64,000 nt of DNA from Liolophura sinensis (Eukaryota; Mollusca; Polyplacophora; Chitonida; Chitonidae). A program made the position numbers and the translations under genes. Below, piece by piece: positions 25,504 to 38,060 of this stretch; the first letter of the stretch is position 1; each line of letters begins with the position of its first letter. The notes below the pieces were generated by a model. The model was given only the letters and a program-made list of their open reading frames with translations, was not told the origin of the DNA and did no database searches. Location of the stretch: NCBI RefSeq assembly GCF_032854445.1, contig NC_088300.1, positions 77,803,966-77,867,965 of the forward strand. The letters run 5' to 3'.

Positions 25504-25564
25504 CTCTGAAATGCACTGGCAGGCTTACCAACAAGTTCCAGAATAAGCTGGCATGTTAGGCTCT
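25504..25564 (-). CDS. Candidate minus-strand exon, 61 nt, unrecognised
   Basis: The acceptor TTGTTCCACATCATCAG precedes 61 nt that are open in one frame, with two leading bases and two trailing bases. They end CAGAG before a strong GTAAGGAAG donor. The peptide reads SLTCQLILELVGKPASAFQ and joins in phase to the candidate at 24554-24626, about 0.9 kb downstream on the same strand. An alternative AG two bases further in would make the exon start in phase 0. No family recognised. Confidence 0.35.
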
Positions 25565-25856
25565 CTGATGATGTGGAACAACTTTTGGTGAAAACATAGA
25601 GAAACTGAACAACAGGAGCAAATACTGACCGCCTTTTTATCAGAAGCGTGTTCATACATGTGCACTGTATCAGGTGTCCTGTTCTGGTAGCAACATGTAA
25701 ATATACCTGTCTATCTACTAACAGAATCAAGATATTTTTGGGGGACACAGTTTACTAACTAAAAAATTACAACAAGATTTTTACCGTGTCACAAAGAAAA
25801 CTGAAGAAATTATGAATTGCTAAATCACCACTAACACTGTATCATCCATCCATTTT

Positions 25857-26055
25857 GATCAGTAGAAATGTATAAATTATAATATACTTGGTGTCAATTG
25901 ATCAGTGGGAGTGTATAATATACTTGGTGTCAATTGATCAGTGGGAGTGTATAATATACTTGGGGTCAATTGATCAGTGGGAGTGTATAATATACTTGGT
26001 GTCAACTGATCAGTGGGAGTGTATAATATACTTGGTGTCAATTGATCAGTGTGAG
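25857..26055. repeat. 36-bp minisatellite, about 5.5 copies
   Basis: Units contain AGTGGGAGTGTATAATATAC and TTGGTGTCAATTGATC. The first unit is diverged. It is unrelated in sequence to the 36-bp array at 54 kb. Confidence 0.95.
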
Positions 26056-26778
26056 TAGCAGTGATCAACCATGTCTAACCAAAGCAATGTGGCATTCTGG
26101 CAGATTTATCTTCTGCCACTAACATTAACAATACCTACAATGCACGTGCCTCACTTCACAATCAACCAAAACATTCATACAATTAACGAGAAATCATCGA
26201 CTCTCACATCTAGTGATAATACGCCTTTGATCATTTAACAGTGTTACTCTCCAGATAATTGCTCATAACATGTAAGTGTAAGCCATGCAGATCATGCACA
26301 TGGTGACTCAGATAAGGGTTGACACAGCATTCACAATCACTTCAGTGACTGTCACCTGAAAAGCCTTTGATCTTCTCAGATTTAATATCATTATATCATA
26401 CAGGCTCAGACATGAAAAAATAGCATCAAAAATCTAATAACTCAATTTCCTACTTTCAAGAAGAATTACAAAAAGCCATTCTGCTCTGTACTTGACGCCA
26501 TGGAATGATTCACGTTTCAGCCACAGAGAAATAGTACAACCCAAGCCCTTTTCTGGTAGCTCATTTGGCATGGATCATCAGGTCAAAAAGTAAATTAAAA
26601 AAAAAAAACCAACATATGGTAGTGTAGGTCCAGGCACTTATGTTCATGCTTGTAATAGTGTCATTCTGGCACTCTATTTGCATAACTGTGCCATTATGCT
26701 AGACAGTCTGTCAGAAATCTGGCAAGGATGCCCTATCCCAGTCTTCCCCCATAAACATGACCTCTCTGTTCTAACCGG
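26056..26778. other. Unique region
   Basis: Nothing recognisable beyond an A-run near 26598-26607. Confidence 0.45.
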
Positions 26779-26817
26779 AATGTTCTTGGAACACCAATTA
26801 GATAAATAAATAAACAA
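26779..26817 (+). mobile_element. SINE tail fragment, sense on +
   Basis: GAATGTTCTTGGAACACCAA followed by TTAGATAAATAAATAAACAA matches the 3' tail order seen at 318-438 (ATTCTTGAG..AAAACACCAATC..AAATAAATAAA). It is short and diverged. Confidence 0.5.
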
Positions 26818-26980
26818 GGTAAGAAGCTCTAAGTAGCTGTTTTAGGCATAAAAGTGAACATAAACTGAAGATGAAGTTACTTATACGGGGTATTATCATA
26901 CATCACTAGAATGGCTGACACAAAGAGTGGATTATTTTACAGAAGGAACACTGAGCAAAGTTTTACACAAGGCCACTCAC

Positions 26981-27047
26981 CTGTGACAAGGAAATTTTTT
27001 TACGTCTGCCACGAATAAATTTACAGCGAGGTTCACACTGTGCGTTG
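26981..27047 (-). CDS. Weak candidate minus-strand exon, 67 nt
   Basis: Both splice signals are strong on the minus strand: the acceptor TTCATTTTACTCTCTGCACAG and the donor CACAG before GTGAGTGG. Two frames are open. One reads NAQCEPRCKFIRGRRKKISL and ends in phase 0; the other includes NLAVNLFVADVKKFPC. Neither joins the 25504-25564 candidate with its preferred acceptor, but the first would with the alternative AG. Because two frames are open and the fit is conditional, confidence is low. Confidence 0.2.
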
Positions 27048-27780
27048 CTGTGCAGAGAGTAAAATGAACTTGGACAAAATACAAGAACCTCATGTAGGAG
27101 ACTTCAAAAAAAAAACATTCTGTTTAAATTTTGAACAATCCAAGGGAAGTGAATTACAGACTAGGCCAGATCTTATAATCATCACGGACACCTCAGTCAG
27201 CATTGTTTGTTACAGAGAAAACCTGTTCTAATGCCATTGTCTAACCAATGTAGTGGGACAAAAACCCATGGAATTCCATTTACAAATTAGAAATAAAATG
27301 AACAGCGGACAAAAACATTCAACTGCATGTCTAGATTCATACACACATCTGTATCCCTGAAATAAGTATACAGAGAATACAGAGCCCAGAATTGTCAGTC
27401 TGTCGCTGCTGTCACTTGTTAACGCAAATGAATCTCCTAAAGCTCAGGACTGTTCCCTGTGACATGAAATGTCTTAGTCTGTGATTCCAGAGCTGTAAAG
27501 AAAGAGGCAAAAAGACAGAAGCTGTCACAACCAGCTCACCTTTCTACTTGAATGGCTTGTACCATATACCCTGTGGACTTCTATCGCACAGATTCTTGAG
27601 CAGGCAACTGTACAGCAAACTTAACCGTTGAGGAACAATAGCGTCTTGAACCAGCTCTGACTAAAGCCGCTAATCAAGATTACTTACAATAACAGTTGGG
27701 GTAATTTCTACCATTCAACAACAAGAGCTATCGGATTACTTCAGACCGATCAGCAACACAACATATTAACAACAAAAACC
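27048..27780. other. Unique region
   Basis: No repeats. A 55-nt minus-strand stretch (27540-27594) lies between TGCCTGCTCAAG and GTGAGCTGG and is open in one frame, but its phase does not match the candidate at 26981-27047. Confidence 0.35.
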
Positions 27781-27887
27781 GCTTACATGCCAGCAGCATG
27801 ACACATACATGTCACTGTTCTGTGACAGATACGTGCTTACATGCCAGCAACATGTCACATACATGAAGCTGTTCTGTCACAGATACA
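27781..27887. repeat. Two diverged copies of a 54-bp unit
   Basis: GCTTACATGCCAGCAGCATG recurs 54 bp later as GCTTACATGCCAGCAACATG, followed in both copies by CACATACATG and CTGTTCTGT.ACAGATAC. Confidence 0.9.
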
Positions 27888-27975
27888 CATTTATGTACTG
27901 TACACACCTCTGACAAGAAATCTCTTCTGACTGTTCCTTGTGTAGGAAATTCACCTCATCTGGGCCAGATAAAAT

Positions 27976-28175
27976 GGTGTACCTTTACTCTGACATCACT
28001 GGTGTACCTATACTCTGACATCACTGGTCTACCTGTACCCTGACATCACTGGTGCACCTGTACCCTGACATCACTGGTGTACCTGTACTGTGACATCACT
28101 GGTGCACCTGTACCCTGACATCACTGGTGTACCTGTACTCTGACATCATTGGTGTACCTGTACTCTGACATCACT
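27976..28175. repeat. 25-bp minisatellite, 8 copies
   Basis: Exactly eight 25-bp units around GGTGTACCTGTACTCTGACA and TCACT. Variants GTGCACC and GTCTACC, and TACCCTG versus TACTCTG, are interspersed. Confidence 0.97.
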
Positions 28176-28347
28176 GCGAGAATACTTAATAACATGCCTC
28201 TGTCTAAGGATTTAATGGACATTCTTCCTTCATGGGAAATCATCAAATCATAACAAAACCACCTAAACATGGAGCTTCCGATTCACAGGTCTACAGATAA
28301 CATACAGGAAACTTTAAAAAATATTTGTATTACAGTAAATCAATAAT

Positions 28348-28629
28348 ATTTATTTATTTATTTGATTCATTTCTTTTTTTTTTTTTTTGTACTCAAAAAT
28401 ATTTCCCTTATAGGATGGCAACCAGCATCATGGTATGAGGAAACAAAGGCAGAACTCAAGGGAAATACACCACCATCCACAGGTTGGATCTGGTTGACAG
28501 ATCTTCCCAGGTACGGCTGGAGAGGAAGCCAGCATGAGCTGGACTTGAACTCACAGCGATGGCATTGGTGAGAGTCTCTGGGTTATTGTGCTGCACTGGC
28601 CAGCTAACCACTTCGGCCACGGAGGCCCA
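28348..28629 (-). mobile_element. Full-length tRNA-derived SINE, sense on minus strand
   Basis: This is the most complete copy. From the tail: (TATT)n, TTTGATTCATTTC, a T-run, GTACTCAAAAATATTTCCCT, CAGCATCATGGTATGAGGAA, ACCATCCACAGGTTG, GAGAGGAAGCCAGCATGAGC, and the head ending GGCCACGGAGGCCC. In sense orientation the head gives an A-box-like TGGCCGAAGTGG and a B-box-like GAGTTCAAGTCC, the internal promoter of a tRNA-derived element. Body and tail follow. The T-run near the tail differs from the other copies. No protein is encoded. Confidence 0.93.
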
Positions 28630-31600
28630 TTCATTGATAATAATTTGGAATTATTAAGTGTTTATGTTAAATAATGTATAAAAGTTTAGAGTACTGAACC
28701 ATGTGTAGCTTGTAAGTTATGTAAATGGACATACATGTATACAATATATATGTATAAAGATGTCTAATATAAAATCTGACAGACGGAATAAATGTGGGCG
28801 GAAGAAAACAGACTTTGCCACAGGAATTGACGCAGACAGCTGACCTATTAACTACAGAGCCAAAGGGCTTCCACAGTTCTACAGAACACTTCAAACTTGA
28901 TCCAAGTAAGGGATTCACGAATACTGGGCATAAAGGCCATTCTAACAAAACAATCCACTGTTAGTCACATCTACAATGTGCTGCCCAAATAAATGTAATG
29001 AGAAATTCCTGTACAAAATTCACAAAAGGATTAAGAACTATTGTGCACTGCACTAAAAACACCTATGTTTTAAGGATATGTCACAAATAAAGGCAGTTTT
29101 ATTTTAGGTATCTGTAAATCTTGTGTAAACTATTCAGAAGATAGCCTCTACCAGGGAATGACTATAGACGGACAAACCAATGGATGGCCAGAAAGATTCC
29201 TGATTGGCCATGGAACATCGAATTGAATAGTGTTCATCCACATGCTTAGGTTTACATGTTATGTACATGTTTAGCTAATTTTTGCTGCAAACTTCAGAAG
29301 ATATTATATTAGCAAGGCTTTCATAAAATTTATCAAATTTAAGGTCAAGATTACTGAAAACCAAAGGGTCCTTCCCCTAGTCAGAGTGCAGGTGTGATGT
29401 AACCTCGGTGAAGTAGAGACACACATGTTCAGGAGAAGGAGTAATAATAAGATAAAGAAGAGAAAATGAACAGATGGCTGGCCAGTCTGACCATCACCAA
29501 ACAGCTTACAAACTATCAGATTCCAAAGCACTACTGGCAAAGAAAACATAAAGTAAAACAGGTGAATATATAAAAAGAAAGGACCACCTAAAATTACATA
29601 CGTAAAGAAAAATTTAATTGGGACAAAACATCAATACATTTATTTAGTATTCAAGTCTGTCCCTGAAAACATTACACCATATCAGAGTCTTAAATTATAC
29701 ATGTACTGTAGTCATAAATCTGTCGAGCCGTGCAAAGAGAAACAATAAAATGACAATAGCCCATCCTAAATGATCTTAATTTCAGGCATTCTGGAGACTG
29801 TGCAAGTAAAAACTTGTCATGGGGCCAAAGGTGTCCGCCTAATTGTCATCAACTTGATCAGAAGACAAAACACCAATCCATTTATACTCATAAATGTCTT
29901 CTGTCTAAATCATCTTCATTAAATTCTGTGGTATTAGGTATACAAAAAAAAAAACGCAAAATGTTTCATAAAGTACACAAAAATGACTGACATAGATTAA
30001 GATGACAAATAAAACCATGTCATCCTCCTTGTATATCTGAGCTGTCTATTTCCATACATGTACATGTGGGTGTTATTGTGCTGCCACCGATGACTGCTCA
30101 TGGACAACAAGGCATCACAGCTATCCTGTGGCCATTTTCTCACCTGCAACAGCTACCGGCTCTCAAAGTACCTATAATGGATATCCCAATTAATATGCAT
30201 CATAAACTGTCCAAATAACACTGCTAACATTTGTACCACAGCATTATCCTAGATGCCAAAACAGCTATAAAACAGGTACTAGATATTTTTCTTGAGAAGG
30301 AAATGACGGGTATTATGTTTAAAAAAAAAAATGTTCATAAAGTAAGGAAATGAATTATATTGTGAGAAAACCAGCTTATAGCAACAATGTGCCTTCAAAC
30401 GGAAGGAAAGCTTAGCTTTTTGCAAGTACATGTAACTGGGGAACGTTAGCATAGTTTTGCTTTTAATTTATTTTTATTTTAGCCAAATACTGAATAGTCA
30501 ATTTGATTGCTGTTTTACGCCTCGAGGCCCCCTGAATACTCAAACTGGTATGACTTTGTGTTTGTCAATGCATGACAATGTATCCAGCACACCGAATACA
30601 GAAACACTTACATCCTGAAACAGGAGACTAGAGGGTACAGCGCAGAGCAGCAGAACCACAGTGCCTTGGTGCGCAACAGAGGAAAGTTTTCTCCACAAGG
30701 TCACTGCACCCCACGAGCTAAGCCAAAAAAAATGAACATGTAATGGAGCAGTGTTATCAAACTGGTGCCTGAAGCAGATTTCTCTACACTATGCTACCAG
30801 TAGATCTGTATCCTTATAAAGATCCTTGATCTGGGTGGATGTTGAAGGACATTTCCCCAAATTCACCATGAGAACTGTGTTTCTTTGGCTCTGTCAGCAC
30901 TCTGTCCCCTGCCCACTGCCCCAATGTAACATAGCTATATGACACACTATTAACACATACACCCTCAGGGAGACAAAAACCTCTCAAATATACCACGCAC
31001 ATAATTAAACATTTGAAGAAATCATATGCATTCCTCTCTAAGATAAAATAATGAATCTGCATACATGTACAAATAATGTCTTATTTAATACAAAGATAAT
31101 GCCTTAAGCACAGGGTACAACATGAACTACTACATTCACGGAAGTGTGTCTCATCTGATGATAATCTTTCATTACAATGTCACTGATGACATTAAGGGTG
31201 ACAAAAGAATGTTTGTATTGGCAGAACACAATGTAGTCATGGGAAATCTGAACCCCATGGTCTGACCTTGCTTGTCTAGGCCAAATCCCCTAAAGTAATT
31301 AGAAATCTTGTTCATCAGCTCTTTCGTCATAATTACCAAATTGTTGTAATTAAAAGTGACCGATATACTTTATAATGGTAACAGTGCGTAAGCCCTAATT
31401 GTCAGTGAAACAATGGGCATATTCAGACACACGTCTGCCACCCGCCCATTGACTTCCCAGATATATGTGAACAAGAGAAAGAGTCAGAGGAACTTTAACA
31501 AAAGCTGACATAGGATAAAACACAGTCTTGTAAAATACATGTACAAGTGAGTACGTATTCATTGATCTATTGTATTCAACACAATACTCTGAAGAATTGT

Positions 31601-31718
31601 TCACTTCTACAAATGGTCAGTTTTATCAGAGGAGGAAACTGGAGTGCCCGAGGTAAACCACTGGCCTTTGGCAGGTGAAAAATGAGCTTAACCACGTGAC
31701 GCACAGATATGAATGAAA
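28630..31718. other. Unique region with one SINE-tail echo
   Basis: About 3 kb without arrays. At 30499-30520, TTTGATTGCTGTTTTACGCC repeats the SINE tail junction and is followed by the partial match AATACTCAAAC. Minus-strand splice-like pairs near 30140-30200 and 30612-30614 were noted but are too short to call. Confidence 0.45.
30499..30520 (-). mobile_element. SINE tail-junction fragment
   Basis: TTTGATTGCTGTTTTACGCC is the family's tail/body junction, with a T-rich stretch (TTTAATTTATTTTTATTTTAG) just upstream. The body is replaced by unrelated sequence. Confidence 0.55.
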
Positions 31719-32375
31719 TTAGATCTCTTCACACCAATACAAACTACCTGTACACATACTTAGATCTCTTCACACCAGTACAAACTACCTGTACACATAA
31801 TTAGATCTCTTCACACCAGTAAAAACTACCTGTACACATACTTATATCTCTTCACATTAGTACAAACTACCTGTACACATCCTTAGATCTCTTCACACCA
31901 GTACAAACTATCTGTAAACATACTTAGATCTCTTCACACCAGTACAAACTACCTGTACACATACTTAGATCTCCTCACACCAGTACAAACTACCTGTACA
32001 CATCCTTAGGTCTCTTCACATTAGTACAAACTACCTGTACACATACTTAGATCTCTTCACACCAGTACAAACTACCTGTACACATACTTAGATCTCTTCA
32101 CACCAGTACAAACTATCTGTACACATACTTAGATCTCTTCACACCAGTACAAACTACCTGTACACATACTTAGATCTCTTCACACCAGTACAAACTACCT
32201 GTACACATCCTTAGATCTCTTCACACCAGTACAAACTACCTGTACACATACTTAGATCTCCTCACACCAGTACAAACTACCTGTACACATCCTTAGATCT
32301 CTTCACACCAGTACAAACTACCTGTACACATCCTTAGATCTCTTCACACCAGTACAAACTACCTGTACACATACT
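31719..32375. repeat. 41-bp minisatellite, 16 copies
   Basis: Units contain TTAGATCTCTTCACACCAGT and ACAAACTACCTGTACACATA. The array is 16 x 41 bp with very few indels. Variants (ATCC versus ATAC before TTAGATC, CACATTAGT, CTCCTCAC) recur in blocks: CTCCTCAC followed by ATCC appears at about 31970 and 32270. The length matches the 2.1 kb array by coincidence; the sequences differ. Confidence 0.97.
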
Positions 32376-33197
32376 TCATCTGAAGATCAACACACACCGC
32401 TCTCATCAAACATTCTTTCCCATTTATTCTACATTTTACGATTGTTTTTATGTTTCTTTTTGGAAACCAATTAATGAAGGTAGGTGTATTCAATTTATTT
32501 ATAAACCTCGGCCTTTGTTCTGCTGTCCAGTGGCTGTCCATCCCTGAGCTCTTGCTCCCTTGCCTCCAGCACTAGTATATCTTTTCAGCCTACACGCTGT
32601 TTTAGCATGAGTGTCTATATATGCCATCTCCTGCCCGCCCGTGCAGAGATGATGAATTGATGAGCAGACAGGGTACACAATGATTGGTCACCTGGGAGAA
32701 GAAGCTTTTATCCCATGCTTACCTCACTACATATCATATACCATCAATAATTAATCCACTTGCCTTCAAATGTTATCTATCCAGTGACATAATGGTTACA
32801 ATAATGTAAAATATACATGTCATTTCCCAATTTTTTCTGGCACATTGTACTGTGCCTTCGTAACAATAACTATAATAAACACAATTAGAACAACAGTATC
32901 ATAAACCTGTTCTATATCCTATCCACACAAGCAAGTGAGAAAAGTTACACGCCACAAATAAGCCAGTGTCCCAATACTCAGATACTACTATACCATAGAA
33001 ACATGTTTCCCTCTGCTGGAATATCGATAGCAGGCAACCCTTTAGCAGACTGGTATGAAACAACAGGCGTAAAATGAATCAACAAACCAACACACAGGTG
33101 ATATGCTGGAAAATGTCACTGAATACCATCAACATTCTGCAAGAAAGACGGAGAATCAGTCTCCAAAAAGTGAGTGATGATACATGCAGCTTAGGTA

Positions 33198-33263
33198 CAT
33201 GCTAACCTGCACAGGTAGACATGCTAACCTGCACAGGTAGACATGCTAACCTGCACAGGTAGG
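33198..33263. repeat. 22-bp tandem repeat, 3 copies
   Basis: Three units of ATGCTAACCTGCACAGGTAG plus AC. The inner CCTGCACAGG is nearly palindromic. Confidence 0.95.
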
Positions 33264-36200
33264 CGACCCACCAGTACAGGTAGATGATCATGTCAGTTAA
33301 CATATGTGTCATGTAAGTTTCATACTTTAGGTTTAATCCTAAAGTTACCATTCAATATCAAACCCAACACTAGTTTTCTAGACTTTATTATATTCAGCAA
33401 GGCCACGGAAAAATTTTACACTACCTAATACATGTATCCAAACTTATGCCTGCAATTACCTCTGTAGCTATTTTAATCAAAGTAAACTCTTACTTCAATA
33501 GAAATTCATGTACATGCAGGTAATACATGTATCCAATTCAAGCCTTACAAACTTTAGCTACACGTTGATGTACTGCTCATTAACCATAGCTTCACAATAT
33601 TAATGTACAGTGCATGAAAAAAATCGCAATTGTCATATTTAATACAACATTTACACATGTAGTCTACATAACTTAAAAATTTCAGCGAATTCTAATAACC
33701 TGCATTTACAGACACCTGGGGTAAGATGTACAACGGTCATGCAAGACAATTATGCAACACCACAGGTAATAGTTTTCCCGTTTTCCTGCCATTATTTTGG
33801 CAGTCAGATTTGCTGAAGCTCTGTTCCATATAATCAGACTTGGCTGGGGGGTCTGCCTGATTACACTGGAAAGCCAACATCACAGACACAGCCTTAATCA
33901 GTCACACAGCGGGTCAGCTCTGCATTCCATGCCTACATTATCCTGACCTTACTAATACATGGAAGCACACGTGGGCATTAACATGTAAATTTTCCATCAG
34001 TCTATGTTAATACGTTAGGTAAGAGGTGAATCATTCTGATGTCTATGTAGCATTTCCATTCAAGGTAGCAATGAACATGCCAGATACATGGCTGTTTTTT
34101 TACCAAATGAATACCTGTAAATCTACACACATCATCCCAAAAGGCACATCCTATGTATAAAGTCTAACAAATTCTGAAATGCTCTCAGACTCAGATGTTA
34201 TTTTCTGAGGTTAATTCAGGGTTGGTACACCATAATTATTTCAAATTTACTGGCTTTTTTTAGGCTCCAAATTCACATTTTCAGGCTACTTGGAAGACAT
34301 ACTCTACAGTTACACAAGCTTCCAAAACGTAAAATGATCTTATTGGCTTAACTTTCTCATAAACAACAACAGCACATCAAGCACACTGAGCACTTCCCTA
34401 GATGATGGAAATCAAATTCCTTAAAGAGGACAGTATACTACATGTACATACGGTGCAGTCTACACTAGGGTTGGCTCTGTAGTTTGTCAGTAGATAAACC
34501 CACAGTAAATACATGCCAAGCCGCTTATGAATATCCAGGCTGTTCAAGGTTTTACACATAAATCCTTGAAAAAGTTTACATAAAAACCACGACGAGGACC
34601 AAATAAACAAAAATATTTTTACTCAGATTCATTTGAAACATTTAATCTTTTAGCATTTAGCAAATTGGACACAATACTAAGACATAATCTCTACATGATA
34701 ATGCCAGGAAAAATCATGAATTTACATGTGATAAGAAACGTGGGGTAGAAGTGAACCAAAATCAACTATGTTGACAGGGATGGCAGTGTAAACTGTACAA
34801 CCGTTGTAGCCATACTCTTAGCTTGCATTATAAAACCTGGGAAAGACTGACAAACTTTCCACTGAATTAAACTGTGCTGCAGTGTGACCATATCATTGCA
34901 GAGACTTCTGCACCCACTACAACGTAAATGGTACCTAATGTATACCACGTTCAGCTGAGTGTGACTGGTATAACAACAGTGCAGAAAACCTAACCACTTG
35001 ACCACAGAGGATAATGCCTGCTAGTAAAACACCAAGAGGCTTTATCACATGTAGTATTAATCCATAGCAAAATCATCAAAACAAACTTCCGTCAGAATTC
35101 AATACGTGCTCATTGACGGTGGTGTAGGCCAGCATGAAGGAGACTTACCCACATGTCCCTGTAGGCAGCCAGCCATGTAAGTACAGTGGAGTCAGGCGGC
35201 AAATCTTGTTGTACAAGGTGAAGACAAGCAGGCAGATGTACACTACGGTGTCCACTGATTTTACCCACGTCAAATGCCAAAGACAGGACCCTGGGGATCC
35301 TGGACCTACCCTGCTAACACCGCTGTAAGGTGGGGCAAATCAAGGGTAGTCCTTGGCAAAAAACTGGGTAGATCCACACAGAGCGTGAGGACAGATAATA
35401 CATCGGCTGTAGTAGTCTCTGTCTACTGCTGCTTGTGCACTCGGCTAAGAGGCCTCAAGCCAGATACTCTAGTGAACAGGCCCAACTAGCTGCCTGTCTG
35501 ATCTGACATACATCTCCAGCTCTGGTCTAGCTGGGTCTACACTAGCCCCTAGCTCTTTCTCTCTGCGTACCCAGGCAGTGGCCTCAACACACTTCAAGCC
35601 TATTTTTTGTGTGGACAAGGGTCAATGTTGAGGAACTGTGTGCCCCAGCTAGTTAGTATGATCTCTCTAACTGTCAGATCTATGTCCCCCTGTACACAGA
35701 TAGCACTTATCTCTGCCACCATCCACTGTACAACCAGTACAAAACACACACAACTGACCCAATTATATTTCTTCCCATGGTGGACTAAAAGAGTGAAGAT
35801 CTCTCACTCTTATGATTGTAACCTTTTCAATGAGTGACAATTTTACAAAAGCGACTTGTCACCAAAACAGTTTCATCTTCATGTGATAACTGCACGAACA
35901 ACAAAAAGCCTCTGAAATGTATTCATTCATTTCTACATTGTGATCAGAAATTGATGCACACCTGTACAATAATTAAACAAAACTATAAAGAAAAAGTAAA
36001 ACGTGACTTGTCAGAGTGAGTAGCATACTTGCTCACCAATATAAACTTCTAATGGGTCACATTACATCGAGACAAACATAATGTTTTTCTGCTGTCCTTG
36101 TTTAGGCCGGATATGTTTTACTAGCTAAAAGAATTCTCTTCAGAATTTAACTTTAAACTGATAATAACTAAAACTAAATGCAGAACTACATGTAACTGAA

Positions 36201-37559
36201 CCTTTAATCTGAAATATATTATCAGAGTGCAAACAAAATCAAGTGCTTAGCTGAGTAAGAGATGAGGCATATTTACCTTGTCTAGATATAGTGTGTATTG
36301 TGATGCAGCAGAAATAAGCATATGTCTGAGAGATATACATACACATCATTATTACTACTCCTACAGGTAAGTGTTTCCTACAGCTAGGACAGATTAATAG
36401 TTTACTCTTCACTATCAACTTTACTTGTCTTGTTTTGAGGCTTTAATCACTGAATCTCTACTTGAGGAAGAAGCTGTGTATATTGTCTGTAATAACAGAT
36501 ACAAATGATATTTCATACTGAACAGTTACTTGTCCTGTACACAGTTTGCTGTTACGGCTGTTTACAATACACTGATGCAGAGAAAATGAAGAAATGCTCA
36601 CTTTGACATACCTGGTACATTTCATCAATAGCATAGTCTATAGGGTTTTATGAGATCAACTTGAACAGGCATATTTGCATAAATGTAGCAGTGCCATTCA
36701 TAAAACTGGCTGATTCACACATATATGTATTATGTTGTTTACAGGCAGAATGAATCTTTTTTTGGAGTTGGACGGTGTACAAAAATAAAAAGAAAACTAA
36801 AAAATTATTTAATTGATGGGAAATATAGACTGTCCCCAGAACTGTTCCTGTTAAAGTCATACTGACGTCATCAGAAAGCCTTCAAAAAAGGGAAAATCAC
36901 AACAACAAAAATTAAGCACAAGCAAAATAAGCAGGCAAATTTAAATTTATTTTATTTTCGCTGGCAAAGCACAGAGTAAACTTGGTGCCACCCTACTGCT
37001 GAATTATTACTCGATATATAATTTAAGAAAGGCTCATAACTACAAATTTATCAATCTCACCAGTTATATACAAGTATGTTCATGTATGTACTGTAATTTT
37101 TGAACCTTGCTGCATTAGTCTGTGTAGACTGATAAAACTGTGCCTTCTGTGAAGACCTAAAACTGGCCACTCTGACCAATGTAGTTTTGTTTCCAAAATC
37201 AAAGAAAAAATGAGCATAAATTGCAATGACAGTTGCTTTTTCATATGGGAAAATGTTGAGGAAACCACTAGGGTACCACTATTCAGATCACTGATATTAC
37301 AGTTGTAAACTGCTAAATTGTCCAGATACAATAACACATACATGTACCACTAGGTGTATTACCTCAGTTGCCCTCATGTTTACCTCTCCCTACAGCAATG
37401 TGGGCAGGTAGACTTACCTTTATTACCTGTGTACCTCAGCCTGTACTTATCCCCCAATTTAGCACACCTTGGCAGGATTAGCCATACATGGTTGGGCTTA
37501 ATCCCTCTACCCACACAGGAGATTTCCTACCAAATCCTCATCTTCACTTGACCCATACC

Positions 37560-38060
37560 TCTATTTTTCCCTCTGCAGTTCATATCTTCAAAGTGTTATT
37601 TGCTAACTGACCCCACAAGGATTTCCTCCCGCCCTTCCCCTGCTAATCCAATTACCAGGCAGTCAGTGCCAGGTCAAGTCTGGGGCCAGGCTGAAAGCTA
37701 TCATAAGCGTGTTGAGGTGTTTATTGTCAGGGACACTGAGAAATGGAGCTGATGCCACCTTGTCATTTCCACCCTATCTCTCTTGCAGACAAATTAATGG
37801 AGCCACAGAAAAAGATTAACACAACTGACAGGAATTTATAGGGATTTTTTCAGTAAGGTTCCTGGACCTTTCAATGAGCCCTCTAAACCCCATAAAGTCC
37901 AGGAAGCAGGCTTAGCCTAAAGGAAACTGTGGAGCCTTGTTCCGTTCCCTGCTCCTAGTCCATTGGTGCAGCACTAAACAAAACCCATACCATCACCATC
38001 TCCTTTACAGCTTTTCCCCCTGTAAATTCTCTGCTCCAGGCAATTCTAATCAATATAAAG
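37560..38060. promoter_or_regulatory. Possible conserved non-coding element
   Basis: This block has no repeats, balanced base composition and clustered homeodomain-like words: TAATCC at 37644 directly followed by CAATTA at 37649, and CAAATTAATGG near 37793. It also holds CACCTTGTC. It differs in texture from the surrounding AC-rich sequence. This is only an impression; conservation cannot be judged from one sequence. Confidence 0.2.

Noticed and set aside
27540-27594. 55-nt minus-strand stretch with good splice signals
   Set aside because: Its end phase (0) meets a stop if joined to 26981-27047; no consistent partner was found.
28362-28571. 69-codon + strand frame
   Set aside because: Lies antisense within a SINE copy.
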